Origin: Candidatus Rokuibacteriota bacterium
Lineage (GTDB): Bacteria > Methylomirabilota > Methylomirabilia > Rokubacteriales > CSP1-6
Assembly (NCBI GenBank): GCA_003220265.1
Contig: QHRW01000117.1
Location: forward strand, 1-64,000
Direction: 5' to 3'
DNA length: 64,000 bases
The notes under the pieces were generated by a model, which was not told where the DNA came from, ran no database searches, and worked only from the letters and a program-made list of their open reading frames with translations. Position 1 is the stretch's first letter; the number at the start of each line of letters is the position of its first letter. Positions 36,191 to 44,584 of the stretch are shown here, piece after piece. Both the position numbers and the translations under genes were made by a program.

Positions 36191-37195
36191 ATGCGGTTGC
36201 GAAGGCTGCTCCCCGTCATCGTGCTGCTGGGTGGTCTCGCCGGCCTCCTGGCCTGGCTGGCCCTGACGCCGGCCCCGGCGCTCGAGGCCGGGCCGCTGGT
36301 CGTGGAGATCCCCGCCCACGAAGGTATCCTCGGCATCGCCGACCGCCTGGGCCGGGCGGGCGTCATCCGCAGCCGCGCCGCGTTCGTGGCCGGCGGCGCG
36401 GTGCGCGGCAACATGCGGCGACTCAAGGCCGGCGAGTACGACATCCCCCGGGGCGCCACCACCGTCGACATCCTGGAGCTCCTGGAGAGCGGCCGGGTGC
36501 GGCAGCACATGGTGCTGCACCCGGAGGGGGCGACGATCAGCGAGCTGGCGCGGGTGCTGGAGAGCGAGCGGCTGGCCAGCGCCGACGACGTCGTGAAAGC
36601 CGCGGCCAGCGAACGGCTGCGGCAGGCCCTCGGCGTCGAGGGGCCGAGCCTGGAGGGCTACCTCTTCCCCGACACCTACCAGTTCGTGCGGGGGATGTCG
36701 GTGGACGAGATGCTCACGCGGATGGTGCAGCGGATGCGGGGAAAGCTGACCCCCGAGGTGCTGGAGCGGGCTCGCGAGCACGGTCTCAGCGTCCACCAGC
36801 TCCTGACGCTGGCCTCGATCATCGAGCGGGAGGCGGTCGATCCGGCGGAGCAGAAGCTGATCTCGGCGGTGTTCTGGAACCGCTTGCGCCGGGACATGCC
36901 GCTGCAGGCCGATCCGACGGTCCAGTACGCGGTCGCCAAGGAGCGCCGCGCGCTCACGCGCGCCGACCTGGCCAGCGATCACCCCTACAACACGTATGTG
37001 CATCGCGGTCTGCCGCCCGGCCCCATTGCGAGCCCGGGCGTGGGGGCGATCGAGGCGGCGCTCGATCCGGCGCCGGTCAAGTACCTCTACTTCGTCGCAC
37101 GCAGCGCCGAGGACCGCCGCCACCACTTCTCGACCAGCGTCGCCGAGCACAACGCCGCGGTGGCGCGCTACCGGCTCTCGCGCCGGCAGCTATGA
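36191..37195 (+). CDS. mltG: Endolytic transglycosylase MltG
   Basis: A 334-residue inner-membrane protein (one N-terminal helix, about 6-26) that cleaves nascent peptidoglycan glycan chains and sets their length. A LysM-like N-domain precedes the YceG catalytic region: LEGYLFPDTYQF, LASIIEREAVD with the catalytic glutamate, FWNRLRRDMPLQADPTVQYA and NTYVHRGLPPGPIASPG. Length is typical of MltG. Confidence 0.95.
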   Translation: MRLRRLLPVIVLLGGLAGLLAWLALTPAPALEAGPLVVEIPAHEGILGIADRLGRAGVIRSRAAFVAGGAVRGNMRRLKAGEYDIPRGATTVDILELLESGRVRQHMVLHPEGATISELARVLESERLASADDVVKAAASERLRQALGVEGPSLEGYLFPDTYQFVRGMSVDEMLTRMVQRMRGKLTPEVLERAREHGLSVHQLLTLASIIEREAVDPAEQKLISAVFWNRLRRDMPLQADPTVQYAVAKERRALTRADLASDHPYNTYVHRGLPPGPIASPGVGAIEAALDPAPVKYLYFVARSAEDRRHHFSTSVAEHNAAVARYRLSRRQL

Positions 37196-37196
37196 C

Positions 37197-37280
37197 TTAC
37201 TTCTTGCAGACGGTGCAGCGCCCCTCGCGGCAGCGCAGGCACAACATCCGACGGTCACAGCCACAGACTGAGCACTTCAT
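37197..37280 (-). CDS. 27-residue cysteine-rich microprotein (zinc-ribbon-like)
   Basis: ATG 37280 to TAA 37197-37199. The product begins MKCSVCGCDRRMLCLRC and ends REGRCTVCKK: seven cysteines in 27 residues spaced CxxCxC-x5-CxxC-x4-CxxC. A GGGGAGG lies nine bases before the ATG. The codons are ordinary for this genome. Three CxxC pairs suggest a zinc- or Fe-S-binding knuckle. Too short for usual gene callers. It lies antisense in the 168-base gap behind mltG; no partner gene is evident. Confidence 0.65.
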   Translation of the reverse strand: MKCSVCGCDRRMLCLRCREGRCTVCKK

Positions 37281-37363
37281 CAGGCACGACCTCCCCTCGA
37301 CCGGACGCTCTTCCCCTGCTGGTCGTTCGAGCGTTCAAGTCTCGTGCCCGGAGTAAGCACACC

Positions 37364-38005
37364 ATGACAGGCATTCCCCCGAACGGCCCTACTGTCGCTG
37401 GTATCGCAACACGAGCTCGCGCCATCGCGGCACGGCACGGGGCGATCATCCTGGCCGCGCTGGCCGTCACGCTGCTCGGAGGCTGCGCCACCGCCACCAG
37501 CCGCGGACAGGCCGCGCTCTATTCCGGCCGCTACGACGAGGCCGCCACCCGGTTCGAAGAAGCCCTCACCCGCGAGCCCGAGAGCGTGGCCGCCCTGGTC
37601 GGGCTCGGCATCACGCGGTACCGCCTCGGGATGCTGGACGAGGCCCAGCGCCTCTTCGGCGAGGCGGTGCGCCAGTCGCCCGACCTGCCGGTGGCCCATC
37701 TCTACCTCGGGCTGATTCCGCTGCTGCGCGGGCAGGACGCCCCCGCCGCGGAGAGCCTGCGCCGGTACGTGGCGCTCGGCGCGCCGCCGCGGCTGGCCGC
37801 GCACATCGAGCGGGCGCTGCGCGCGCTCGCCAGTGGGCCGGTGAGCGCCGAGATGCGGCAGTACGTCGCGGCGGGCATCGAGGACCAGGCGGCGTGGTCT
37901 GGCGAGCTCGTCGCCGCGCGCCAGGCGCTGGCCAACGCCGAGCTGCGGCGGATCACGGAGGAGCGCTCGCTGTTATTGCTGCCGCGCGCGTGCTCCTGCC
38001 GCTGA
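37364..38005 (+). CDS. TPR-repeat lipoprotein
   Basis: A 213-residue lipoprotein. The signal region (IILAALAVTLLGG) ends in lipobox LLGGC (Cys about residue 41), after an unusually long polar N-terminus, so a later start is possible. TPR units follow: AALYSGRYDEAATRFEEALT, LVGLGITRYRLGMLDEAQRL and AHLYLGLIPLLRGQDAPAAE. It would face the periplasm or outer membrane and scaffold other proteins. The family is not identified further. Confidence 0.75.
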   Translation: MTGIPPNGPTVAGIATRARAIAARHGAIILAALAVTLLGGCATATSRGQAALYSGRYDEAATRFEEALTREPESVAALVGLGITRYRLGMLDEAQRLFGEAVRQSPDLPVAHLYLGLIPLLRGQDAPAAESLRRYVALGAPPRLAAHIERALRALASGPVSAEMRQYVAAGIEDQAAWSGELVAARQALANAELRRITEERSLLLLPRACSCR

Positions 38006-38012
38006 GGTCGCC

Positions 38013-38041
38013 TATACACCCCGGGGTTCGCGTGCTATAAA
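38013..38041 (+). promoter_or_regulatory. Promoter of the acyltransferase gene
   Basis: TATACA (38013-38018), a 17-base spacer and TATAAA (38036-38041) make a good -35/-10 pair. The -10 ends ten bases before ATG 38052, with no SD, suggesting leaderless or short-leader transcription into the acyltransferase-argH-lipoprotein operon. Confidence 0.5.
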
Positions 38042-38051
38042 AACCGGCGTC

Positions 38052-38717
38052 ATGTCGCGCTCGACCGCCCTGTCTCCGAGACCCCGCGCGGCCGGCGCGT
38101 CGACGCCGTTTCCCCTCGTGTACGGGCTGCTGCGCACGCCGGTGCGCGCGGCGCTCGGGCGCTGGTTCGACCTGCGCGTGGAGGGCCTCGAGCATCTGCC
38201 GGCGACGGGGCCCTACCTGGTCGCCGCCAACCATCACAACTATCTCGATGGCGTCGTGCTGGCCGCGGCGCTGCCCCGGGCCATCGCGTTCCTCGTGATG
38301 CCGCGCGTGTGGCGCGCGACGCCGCTGCACCCGTGGCTGCACCGCCACCTCGGCTCGATCCCGCTGCGGCTCGAGCGTCCCGACGTGGGCGCGCTGCGCC
38401 GCGCGCTGCGCGCGCTGGAAGCCGGACGCGTCGTGGGGATCTTTCCCGAGGGGCCCTTCAGCGTGCGCGGCCGGCTCGAGCGCGGCCTGCCCGGCGTGGG
38501 ATTGCTGGCGGCGCGGGCGGGCGTGCCCGTGGTGCCGGCCGGGATCCAGGGGACGTACCAGGCGCTGGTCGGCCGGCGCGGCTACATCCCGCGCCGCCAT
38601 CCGCTCGCCGTGCACTTCGGCCCGCCGCGGCGCTTCGCCGTGGAGGGCTACGGCCGCCGCGTGCGCTCGAGCATCACGCAGCGGATCATGGACGACATCG
38701 CGGCCCTGCTGCCGTGA
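38052..38717 (+). CDS. plsC: 1-acyl-sn-glycerol-3-phosphate acyltransferase-like protein
   Basis: A 221-residue lysophospholipid acyltransferase. The HX4D catalytic box is NHHNYLDG, the glycerolipid-binding FPEGPFS box and VPVVPAGIQGTY follow in order. PlsC-type enzymes add the second acyl chain to make phosphatidic acid at the inner membrane. Its stop overlaps the argH GTG (GTGA). Substrate specificity cannot be told. Confidence 0.87.
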   Translation: MSRSTALSPRPRAAGASTPFPLVYGLLRTPVRAALGRWFDLRVEGLEHLPATGPYLVAANHHNYLDGVVLAAALPRAIAFLVMPRVWRATPLHPWLHRHLGSIPLRLERPDVGALRRALRALEAGRVVGIFPEGPFSVRGRLERGLPGVGLLAARAGVPVVPAGIQGTYQALVGRRGYIPRRHPLAVHFGPPRRFAVEGYGRRVRSSITQRIMDDIAALLP

Positions 38718-40090
38718 GCAAGACGTGGGGCGGACGCTTCACGCAGTCCGCCGATCCGACCGCCGAGCGCTTCACCGGCTCGCTCGCCTTCGACCAGCGG
38801 CTGTGGCCGCACGACATCACGGGCAGCATCGCGTGGGCGCGCGCGCTGGCGCGCGCCGGGCTGCTCACGGCCGCCGAGGCCGAGACGCTGGTGAAGGGCC
38901 TGGAGGCGGTGCGCGTCGAGCTGGAGGCCGGCACCTTCCGCTTCCGCGCGGAGCTGGAGGACATCCACACCAACGTCGAGCGCCGTCTCGTCGAGCTGGT
39001 CGGCGACGTGGGCGGCAAGCTGCACACCGGGCGCTCGCGGAACGATCAGATCGCGCTCGACGAGCGACTCTACCTGAAGGACGTGGTGGCGGCGACGCAG
39101 GCCGGCCTGCGCGGGGCGCAGGAGGCGCTGCTGGCGCGGGCCGCCGAGACCGTCGACGCGCCGATGCCGGGCTACACGCACCTGCAGCGGGCCCAGCCGG
39201 TCGTCCTCGCCCATCACCTGCTCGCCTACGTGTTCATGTTGCAGCGCGACCGCGAGCGCTTCGCCGACTGCGGGCGCCGCGTCGACGTCATGCCGCTCGG
39301 CGCCGCCGCGCTCGCCGGCACCGCGTTCCCCGTCGACCGCGAGGCGCTGGCCCGCGAGCTCGGCTTTGCCTCGGTGACGCTCAACAGCCTCGACGCCGTC
39401 AGCGACCGCGACTACGTGCTCGAGTACCTGGCGGCCGCCGCCGTGGCCGGCATGCACCTCTCGCGGCTGGCCGCCGATCTCTCGCTGTGGGCCACCGCCG
39501 AGTTCGCCTTCGTCGAGTTCGCCGACGCCTGGGCCACGGGCTCCTCGATCATGCCGCAGAAGAAGAATCCCGACGTGGCCGAGCTGATCCGCGGCAAGAG
39601 CGGGCGCCTCTACGGCAACCTCGTGGCCGTGCTGACGGCGATGAAGGGCCTGCCGCTCTCCTACAACTCCGACATGCAGGAGGACAAGGAGCCGCTCTTC
39701 GACTCCATCGACACGCTGCTGGCCGTCCTCGGCGTGCTGCCGCCCATGCTCGCCTCGCTCACGTTCCGGACCGATCGCATGCGGGCGGCGGCCGGCGAGA
39801 ACTTCGCGACGGCCACCGACCTCGCCGACTACCTCGTGCGCAAGGGACTGCCCTTCCGTCAGGCCCACGAGATCGTCGGCCGCGTCGTGCGTCACGCGGT
39901 GGAGCGGACGCTCGGCCTCGAGCAGATCCCGCTGGCGGACCTGCGGCGGTTTTCCGAGTTGATCGGCAGCGACGTTCACCAGGCCCTCACCGTGGAGGCG
40001 TCCCTGCGCGCGCGCGCCGTCACCGGCGGCACCGCGCCGGAGGCGGTGCGGCGGGCGCTGGCCCAGGCCCGCGAGCTCGTGCGCGCATGA
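38714..40090 (+). CDS. argH: Argininosuccinate lyase
   Basis: A 458-residue cytosolic lyase releasing arginine and fumarate from argininosuccinate. It starts SKTWGGRFTQSADPTAERF and shows DIHTNVERRL, GKLHTGRSRNDQIALD, PGYTHLQRAQPV and the fumarase/aspartase signature GSSIMPQKKNPD. GTG 38714 overlaps the acyltransferase stop. Length is normal. The next lipoprotein gene overlaps its stop as ATGA. Confidence 0.96.
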   Translation: MSKTWGGRFTQSADPTAERFTGSLAFDQRLWPHDITGSIAWARALARAGLLTAAEAETLVKGLEAVRVELEAGTFRFRAELEDIHTNVERRLVELVGDVGGKLHTGRSRNDQIALDERLYLKDVVAATQAGLRGAQEALLARAAETVDAPMPGYTHLQRAQPVVLAHHLLAYVFMLQRDRERFADCGRRVDVMPLGAAALAGTAFPVDREALARELGFASVTLNSLDAVSDRDYVLEYLAAAAVAGMHLSRLAADLSLWATAEFAFVEFADAWATGSSIMPQKKNPDVAELIRGKSGRLYGNLVAVLTAMKGLPLSYNSDMQEDKEPLFDSIDTLLAVLGVLPPMLASLTFRTDRMRAAAGENFATATDLADYLVRKGLPFRQAHEIVGRVVRHAVERTLGLEQIPLADLRRFSELIGSDVHQALTVEASLRARAVTGGTAPEAVRRALAQARELVRA

Positions 40091-41178
40091 CCGCCGGCCG
40101 CCGGCGGGTGCTGGCGCCGCTGGCGTTCGCGGCGGCGCTGGCGCTGCTCGCCCTGCCGGCGTGCGGGCGCAAGGGCGCACCCATCGCCCCCGAGCGGCGC
40201 GTGCCGCAGGCGGTGACCGACCTGCGCGGCACCGTGCGGCAGGACGGCATCGAGCTGACGTGGAGCGTGCCGCAGCGCCGCGCCGACAACACGCGTCTCA
40301 TCGATCCCGGCGTGGCCCGCGTCTTTCGCGCGGAAGACGCCGGCCAGGGCGAGCCGCGCGCCGCCCTGCTGGTGGACGACCGCGTGCCCGGTTACACCGA
40401 GATCGCCACCGTCCGGCTGGCCGATCCGCCGTCGCCGCTCGTGCGCGGGGGGCGCGTGACCATGACCGACCGCCGCAACCTCGCGCAGGGCCGCCGCTAC
40501 ACGTACGTCGTCGTCACCGCCGACGCGCAGGGGCGCACGAGCGCGCCCTCGCCGCGCGCCATGGTGACGTTCGCCCCCGCGCCGGAAGCGCCGGCCGACT
40601 TCCGCGTCGAGCCGGGCGACCGCGAGGCGCGGCTGTCGTGGCGGCGGCCCGCGCGCCTCAGCGACGGCAGCGCGGTGAGCGGTCCGCTCGTGTACGAGAT
40701 CCTGCGCGCGCCGTCGGCCGACGCGCCGCTGGTCCCCATCACGCGCACGGCGCCCGACGCCACCGCGGCGACGGATCGCGGACTCGAGAACGACCGCACG
40801 TATCACTACGCCGTGCGGGCCATCCGTCAGGACGGCGCGACGGCCGTCGAGGGCGAGGCGACCGCGTCGGTCGCGGTGACGCCGGCCGACGTCACGCCGC
40901 CGTCGCCGCCCGCCGAGCTGGTCGCCATTCCGTCCGAGCGCACCGTGCGCCTGTCGTGGTCGCCGAGCACCGCGCCCGACGTGGCGGGCTACGTCGTCTA
41001 CCGCGCCCGGGGCGGCGAGCCGCTGCAGCGCGTGGGCGCGGTGCGCGCGCCGGGCACCACCTTCACCGATCGCGACGTGCCGCCCGGCACCTATCGCTAC
41101 GCCGTCACCGCGCAGGACGCCAGCGCGCGCGCCAACGAGAGCCGGCCGTCCAACGCGGTGACGGTGACCGTCCCCTGA
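40087..41178 (+). CDS. Fibronectin type III-domain lipoprotein
   Basis: A 363-residue lipoprotein. Signal APLAFAAALALLALPAC ends in lipobox LPAC, followed by GRKGAPIAPERRVP as in small lipoproteins downstream of argH. Three FN3 domains fill the rest, seen in DLRGTVRQDGIELTWSVP, FRVEPGDREARLSWRRP and VAIPSERTVRLSWSPSTAPD. It is anchored in the outer membrane or cell envelope; ligands are unknown. The argH-lipoprotein-dapA order suggests the usual lysA was lost or moved. Confidence 0.88.
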   Translation: MTAGRRRVLAPLAFAAALALLALPACGRKGAPIAPERRVPQAVTDLRGTVRQDGIELTWSVPQRRADNTRLIDPGVARVFRAEDAGQGEPRAALLVDDRVPGYTEIATVRLADPPSPLVRGGRVTMTDRRNLAQGRRYTYVVVTADAQGRTSAPSPRAMVTFAPAPEAPADFRVEPGDREARLSWRRPARLSDGSAVSGPLVYEILRAPSADAPLVPITRTAPDATAATDRGLENDRTYHYAVRAIRQDGATAVEGEATASVAVTPADVTPPSPPAELVAIPSERTVRLSWSPSTAPDVAGYVVYRARGGEPLQRVGAVRAPGTTFTDRDVPPGTYRYAVTAQDASARANESRPSNAVTVTVP

Positions 41179-41191
41179 CACCCTCCGCGCC

Positions 41192-41220
41192 TTGACTTCA
41201 TCCGTAAAAAAGGCAACGAT
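41192..41220 (+). promoter_or_regulatory. Candidate dapA promoter
   Basis: TTGACT (41192-41197) as -35 and AACGAT (41215-41220) as a weak -10 with a 17-base spacer, in the 82-base gap before dapA. A short A-run (41205-41210) lies inside the spacer. An SD (GGGGAG) sits ten bases ahead of ATG 41261, so this transcript has a normal leader. Confidence 0.4.
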
Positions 41221-41260
41221 CACAGCCACACATGGGCCTGGTGGCCGGGGAGACGATGCC

Positions 41261-42151
41261 ATGAGCCAGACGACGTTCCAGGGATCGTTCGTCGCGTTGG
41301 TCACCCCGTTCCGCAACGGTCAGGTCGACGAGGCCAAGCTGCGCGAGCTGGTCGAGCTGCACGTCGCCAACGGCACCGACGGCCTGATCCCGTGCGGGAC
41401 CACCGGCGAGTCGCCGACGCTGAGGCACGACGAGCACCGGCGCGTGGTCGAGCTCGTCGTCGAGGCCGCGCGCACGCGCATTCCCGTCATCGCGGGCACG
41501 GGGTCGAACTCCACGCGCGAGGCCATCGATCTCACGAAGCACGCCGAGCGGGCCGGCGCCAGCGGTGCGCTGGTCGTGAACCCGTACTACAACAAGCCGA
41601 CGCAGGAGGGGCTCTACCAGCATTTCCGCGCGGTGGCCGACGCGGTCAGCATTCCGATCATCGCCTACAACATCCAGAGCCGCACCGCGATCAACGTGGA
41701 GACGGCGACGCTGGCGCGCCTGGCCCGCGACTGCCACAACATCGTGGGCGTCAAGGAGGCTTCCGGCAGCCTCGACCAGATGAGCCAGGTCATCGCCGCC
41801 TGCGGTCCCAACTTCTCCGTGCTCTCCGGCGACGACAACCTCACGCTGCCGCTGCTGGCCATCGGCGGGCATGGCGTCGTCTCCGTCATCGCCAACATCG
41901 TGCCGCGCGAGGTGGCCGACATGGTGCACGCCGCGCTCGACGGTGATTTCAAGCGCGCGCGTGAGGTGCACTACCGGCTCTTCCCGCTGGCCCGCGCCGC
42001 CTTCCTGGAGACGAACCCGATTCCGATCAAGGAAGCGATGGCCATCGCCGGAATGCTGGAGCCCGAATTCCGCCTGCCGATGTGCCGGATGAGCGACACG
42101 AATCGCGAGACGCTGCGCGCCGTCCTCCGGCAGTACGCGCTCGTCAAGTAG
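41261..42151 (+). CDS. dapA: 4-hydroxy-tetrahydrodipicolinate synthase
   Basis: A 296-residue class I aldolase condensing pyruvate with aspartate semialdehyde. Threonine loop CGTTGESPTL, NPYYNKPTQEG with the relay tyrosine, and the Schiff-base lysine in IVGVKEASG are present. The usual YNVPxRTG is YNIQSRTAI here; the substrate-binding arginine is kept. ATG 41261 starts at the family's natural N-terminus; an in-frame TTG 41192 overlaps the promoter. Followed by dapB after 13 bases. Confidence 0.95.
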   Translation: MSQTTFQGSFVALVTPFRNGQVDEAKLRELVELHVANGTDGLIPCGTTGESPTLRHDEHRRVVELVVEAARTRIPVIAGTGSNSTREAIDLTKHAERAGASGALVVNPYYNKPTQEGLYQHFRAVADAVSIPIIAYNIQSRTAINVETATLARLARDCHNIVGVKEASGSLDQMSQVIAACGPNFSVLSGDDNLTLPLLAIGGHGVVSVIANIVPREVADMVHAALDGDFKRAREVHYRLFPLARAAFLETNPIPIKEAMAIAGMLEPEFRLPMCRMSDTNRETLRAVLRQYALVK

Positions 42152-42164
42152 CCGGGCGCCGGTC

Positions 42165-43010
42165 GTGAACCCCGCCGCACCGCCCGCCGGGGGCGCCCCC
42201 GCCCCGACGGCCGATCTCGTCATCGCCGGTGCCGCCGGCCGCATGGGCAGCCGCATCGTCGCTCTCGCGCGTGAGACGCCGGACGTTCGCGTGGTGGGCG
42301 CGCTGGAGGCCGCCGGCCATCCGGCGCTCGGCCGCGACGCCGGCGACGTCGCCGGCGTGGGCCGCCTCGGCGTGCCCCTCGGCACCGACGGCGCCGCCGT
42401 GCTCACCCGGGATCGGGTGCTCGTCGAGTTCTCGGTGCCCGAGGCCACGCTCGAGCACCTGCGCCAGGTGGCCGCCGCCGGCGGGCGCGCGGTGATCGGC
42501 ACCACGGGCTTCTCGGCCGCGCAGCGCGAGGAGATCGCCGCGCTCGGCCGGCGCGCGCCCATCATGATGGCGCCGAACATGTCGGTGGCCGTCACGCTGG
42601 CCTTCCGGCTGCTGCCGCTGATGGCCAAAGCGCTCGGCGACGACTACGACGTGGAGATCACGGAGATCCACCATCGCTTCAAGAAGGACGCGCCCAGCGG
42701 CACCGCGCTGCGCATGGCCGAGGTCGTGGCCGAGGCGCTCGGCCGCGATCTCGGCAAGGTCGGCGTGTACGGCCGCCAGGGATTGCCCGGCGAGCGCACC
42801 CGGCAGGAGATCGCCGTGATGTCGCTGCGCTCGGGCGACGTCGTCGGCGAGCACACGGTGGCGTTCGGCGGGCTCGGCGAGCGGCTCGAGCTCACCCACC
42901 GCGCGCACACCCGCGACACCTTCGGCCGCGGCGCGCTGCGCGCCGCGCGGTGGATCCGCCAGCAGCCGCCGGGGCTCTACGACATGGCCGACGTGCTGGG
43001 ACTGCCCTGA
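42165..43010 (+). CDS. dapB: 4-hydroxy-tetrahydrodipicolinate reductase
   Basis: A 281-residue NAD(P)H enzyme for the second step of the diaminopimelate pathway. It shows IAGAAGRMGSRIVALA, EFSVPEATLEHL, GTTGFSAAQ, APNMSVAVTLAF and the catalytic/substrate block EIHHRFKKDAPSGTA. A GTG start (42165) adds about 15 residues before the fold; no better ATG lies nearby. Its product feeds DapL (33348). It is followed after three bases by a truncated ORF. Confidence 0.95.
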   Translation: MNPAAPPAGGAPAPTADLVIAGAAGRMGSRIVALARETPDVRVVGALEAAGHPALGRDAGDVAGVGRLGVPLGTDGAAVLTRDRVLVEFSVPEATLEHLRQVAAAGGRAVIGTTGFSAAQREEIAALGRRAPIMMAPNMSVAVTLAFRLLPLMAKALGDDYDVEITEIHHRFKKDAPSGTALRMAEVVAEALGRDLGKVGVYGRQGLPGERTRQEIAVMSLRSGDVVGEHTVAFGGLGERLELTHRAHTRDTFGRGALRAARWIRQQPPGLYDMADVLGLP

Positions 43011-43013
43011 GCC

Positions 43014-43163
43014 GTGCACATCGTCCGCTTTCGCGTGGACGGCAAGACGCGCTACGGAGTCCTGGACGGCGCCGGCGTCGTCGAGTACGCCGGCGCGCCG
43101 TGGAGCCTCTTCCGGCGCGGCCGCCGGCGCTACTCGCTGCGGCAGGTCGTGTTGCCGGCGTGA
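43014..43163 (+). pseudogene. Fumarylacetoacetate hydrolase N-terminal domain remnant (DUF2437)
   Basis: GTG 43014 to TGA 43161-43163, 49 residues starting HIVRFRVDGKTRYGVLDGAG and ending YSLRQVVLPA. This is the DUF2437 domain that opens many fumarylacetoacetate hydrolase-family genes; the usual catalytic domain, which should follow at LLPPVxPSKIVxxGxNY, is missing. The stop overlaps the folB GTG, so the stump is translated into the operon. Either a deletion remnant or a stand-alone domain kept for coupling. Confidence 0.7.
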
Positions 43164-43522
43164 CGGTGGACAAGCTCCTGCTCGAGGACGTCCGCTTCTA
43201 CGGCCATCACGGGGTGAGCAGCGCCGAGCAGACCGTGGGCGTGTGGTTCTCCGTCGACGCCGAGCTGGCCGTGGACCTCGCCGCCGCCGCGGTCTCCGAC
43301 GACCTCGGCGCCACCGTAGACTACGGCGCCGTCGCCCGCCGCATCGTGGAGGTGGGCACCCAGGGCCGCGTGAACCTCATCGAGCGGCTGGCCGGCATGA
43401 TCGCGCAGGCGCTCCTGCGCGAGTTTCCCGCGCGCCAGGTCCGCGTGCGCGTGCGCAAGCTGACGCCGCCGCTGCAGGGCCTGGTCGGCACGCCGTCGGT
43501 GGAGCTGGTGCGGAGCCGCTGA
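43160..43522 (+). CDS. folB: Dihydroneopterin aldolase
   Basis: A 120-residue enzyme that cleaves dihydroneopterin to 6-hydroxymethyl-dihydropterin for folate. Marks: LEDVRFYGHHGVSSAEQ, YGAVARRIVEV and the catalytic-lysine block RKLTPPLQG. GTG 43160 overlaps the preceding stump's stop. The folK start lies on its stop (TGATG). Normal length. Confidence 0.92.
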   Translation: MTVDKLLLEDVRFYGHHGVSSAEQTVGVWFSVDAELAVDLAAAAVSDDLGATVDYGAVARRIVEVGTQGRVNLIERLAGMIAQALLREFPARQVRVRVRKLTPPLQGLVGTPSVELVRSR

Positions 43523-44070
43523 TGGCCCGCGTCTTCCTGTCGCTCGGCTCCAACCTCGGCGATCGCGTGGCGCTGCTGCGGGCGGCCGTCGCGCGCCTGC
43601 GCGAAGGCGATGTCGATCTCGTGGCCGCCTCGCCGCTCTACGAGTCGGAGCCGTGGGAGGAGGAGCCCGGCCAGACGGAGATCGAGCGCCCGTGGTTCCT
43701 CAACTGCGTGGTGGCGGTGGAGACGACGCTGTCGCCGCGCGCGCTGCTGGCCCGCGTGCAGACGATCGAGACCGACCTGGGGCGCACGCGGCTGCCGGGC
43801 CTCACGCCGGAGGCGCGCCGGTTCACGGCGCGCACGCTCGACATCGACATCATCTTCTACGGCGACGCGGTGATCAGCGCGCCCGACGACCTGCACGTGC
43901 CGCACCTGCTGGCCGCCGAGCGCGGCTTCGTGCTGCGCCCGCTGGCCGACATCGCGCCGGACTTCACGCATCCCACGCTCTACCGGCCCGTGCGCGAGCT
44001 GCTGGCCGAGCTGGCCGACGAGCACGAGGTCCGGCGTGGCGCCTATCCGACCGATTGGCTCGAGCGCTGA
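43522..44070 (+). CDS. folK: 6-hydroxymethyl-7,8-dihydropterin pyrophosphokinase
   Basis: A 182-residue HPPK transferring pyrophosphate from ATP in folate synthesis. FLSLGSNLGDRVALLRAAV at the N-terminus, YESEPW, FLNCVVAVET, GRTRLPG loop and the signature RTLDIDIIFYGDAVI are all seen. It shares one base with the folB stop. Next starts the ECF sigma gene two bases after its stop. Confidence 0.94.
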   Translation: MARVFLSLGSNLGDRVALLRAAVARLREGDVDLVAASPLYESEPWEEEPGQTEIERPWFLNCVVAVETTLSPRALLARVQTIETDLGRTRLPGLTPEARRFTARTLDIDIIFYGDAVISAPDDLHVPHLLAAERGFVLRPLADIAPDFTHPTLYRPVRELLAELADEHEVRRGAYPTDWLER

Positions 44071-44071
44071 C

Positions 44072-44584
44072 GTGGCCGATCCCGAGTTCCAGCGCCAGGC
44101 CCTGACCCACCTCGACGCGCTCTACAACTTTGCGATGTATCTGTCCAAGCGTCCGGCCGACGCTGAGGACCTGGTGCAGGAAACCTATCTGCGGGCCTTC
44201 CGGTTTTCCCACCGGTTCCAGCCGGGAACCCACCTCCGCGCTTGGTTGTTCCAAATCCTGAGAAACACGTTCCTGACGTTTTACCGGGTCCGCGAGCGGG
44301 AAGCCCCCGTCGCCGAGGACGGCGTCCCGGAGTGGGACGCCCCCATGTTCCACGACGCCCCGGAGGACGATGGAACCGCGATGGACGCGCACACCGATCT
44401 GGAGCGGGCCATGCGCCGCCTGCCGGAAGAGTTCCGCACGGTGCTCCTGCTCGCCGAGGTCGAGGGCCTGCCTCTCGAGGAGGTGGCCCGGGTCATGGCC
44501 TGCCCGGTCGGCACGGTGAAATCGCGGATCTTCCGGGCCAAGGAACGATTGCGCGGTTTGCTTCGAGACTACGAGACGAAATGA
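44072..44584 (+). CDS. ECF-family RNA polymerase sigma factor
   Basis: A 170-residue sigma-70 family factor of the extracytoplasmic function type. Region 2 is DALYNFAMYLSKRPADAEDL and VQETYLRAFRF; region 4 is LPEEFRTVLLLAEVEGLPLE and MACPVGTVKSRIFRAKERL. GTG 44072 was chosen over an earlier start inside folK. Its stop overlaps the next ATG, and that gene encodes a one-helix membrane protein, so the pair is probably a sigma/anti-sigma module. Confidence 0.9.
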   Translation: MADPEFQRQALTHLDALYNFAMYLSKRPADAEDLVQETYLRAFRFSHRFQPGTHLRAWLFQILRNTFLTFYRVREREAPVAEDGVPEWDAPMFHDAPEDDGTAMDAHTDLERAMRRLPEEFRTVLLLAEVEGLPLEEVARVMACPVGTVKSRIFRAKERLRGLLRDYETK

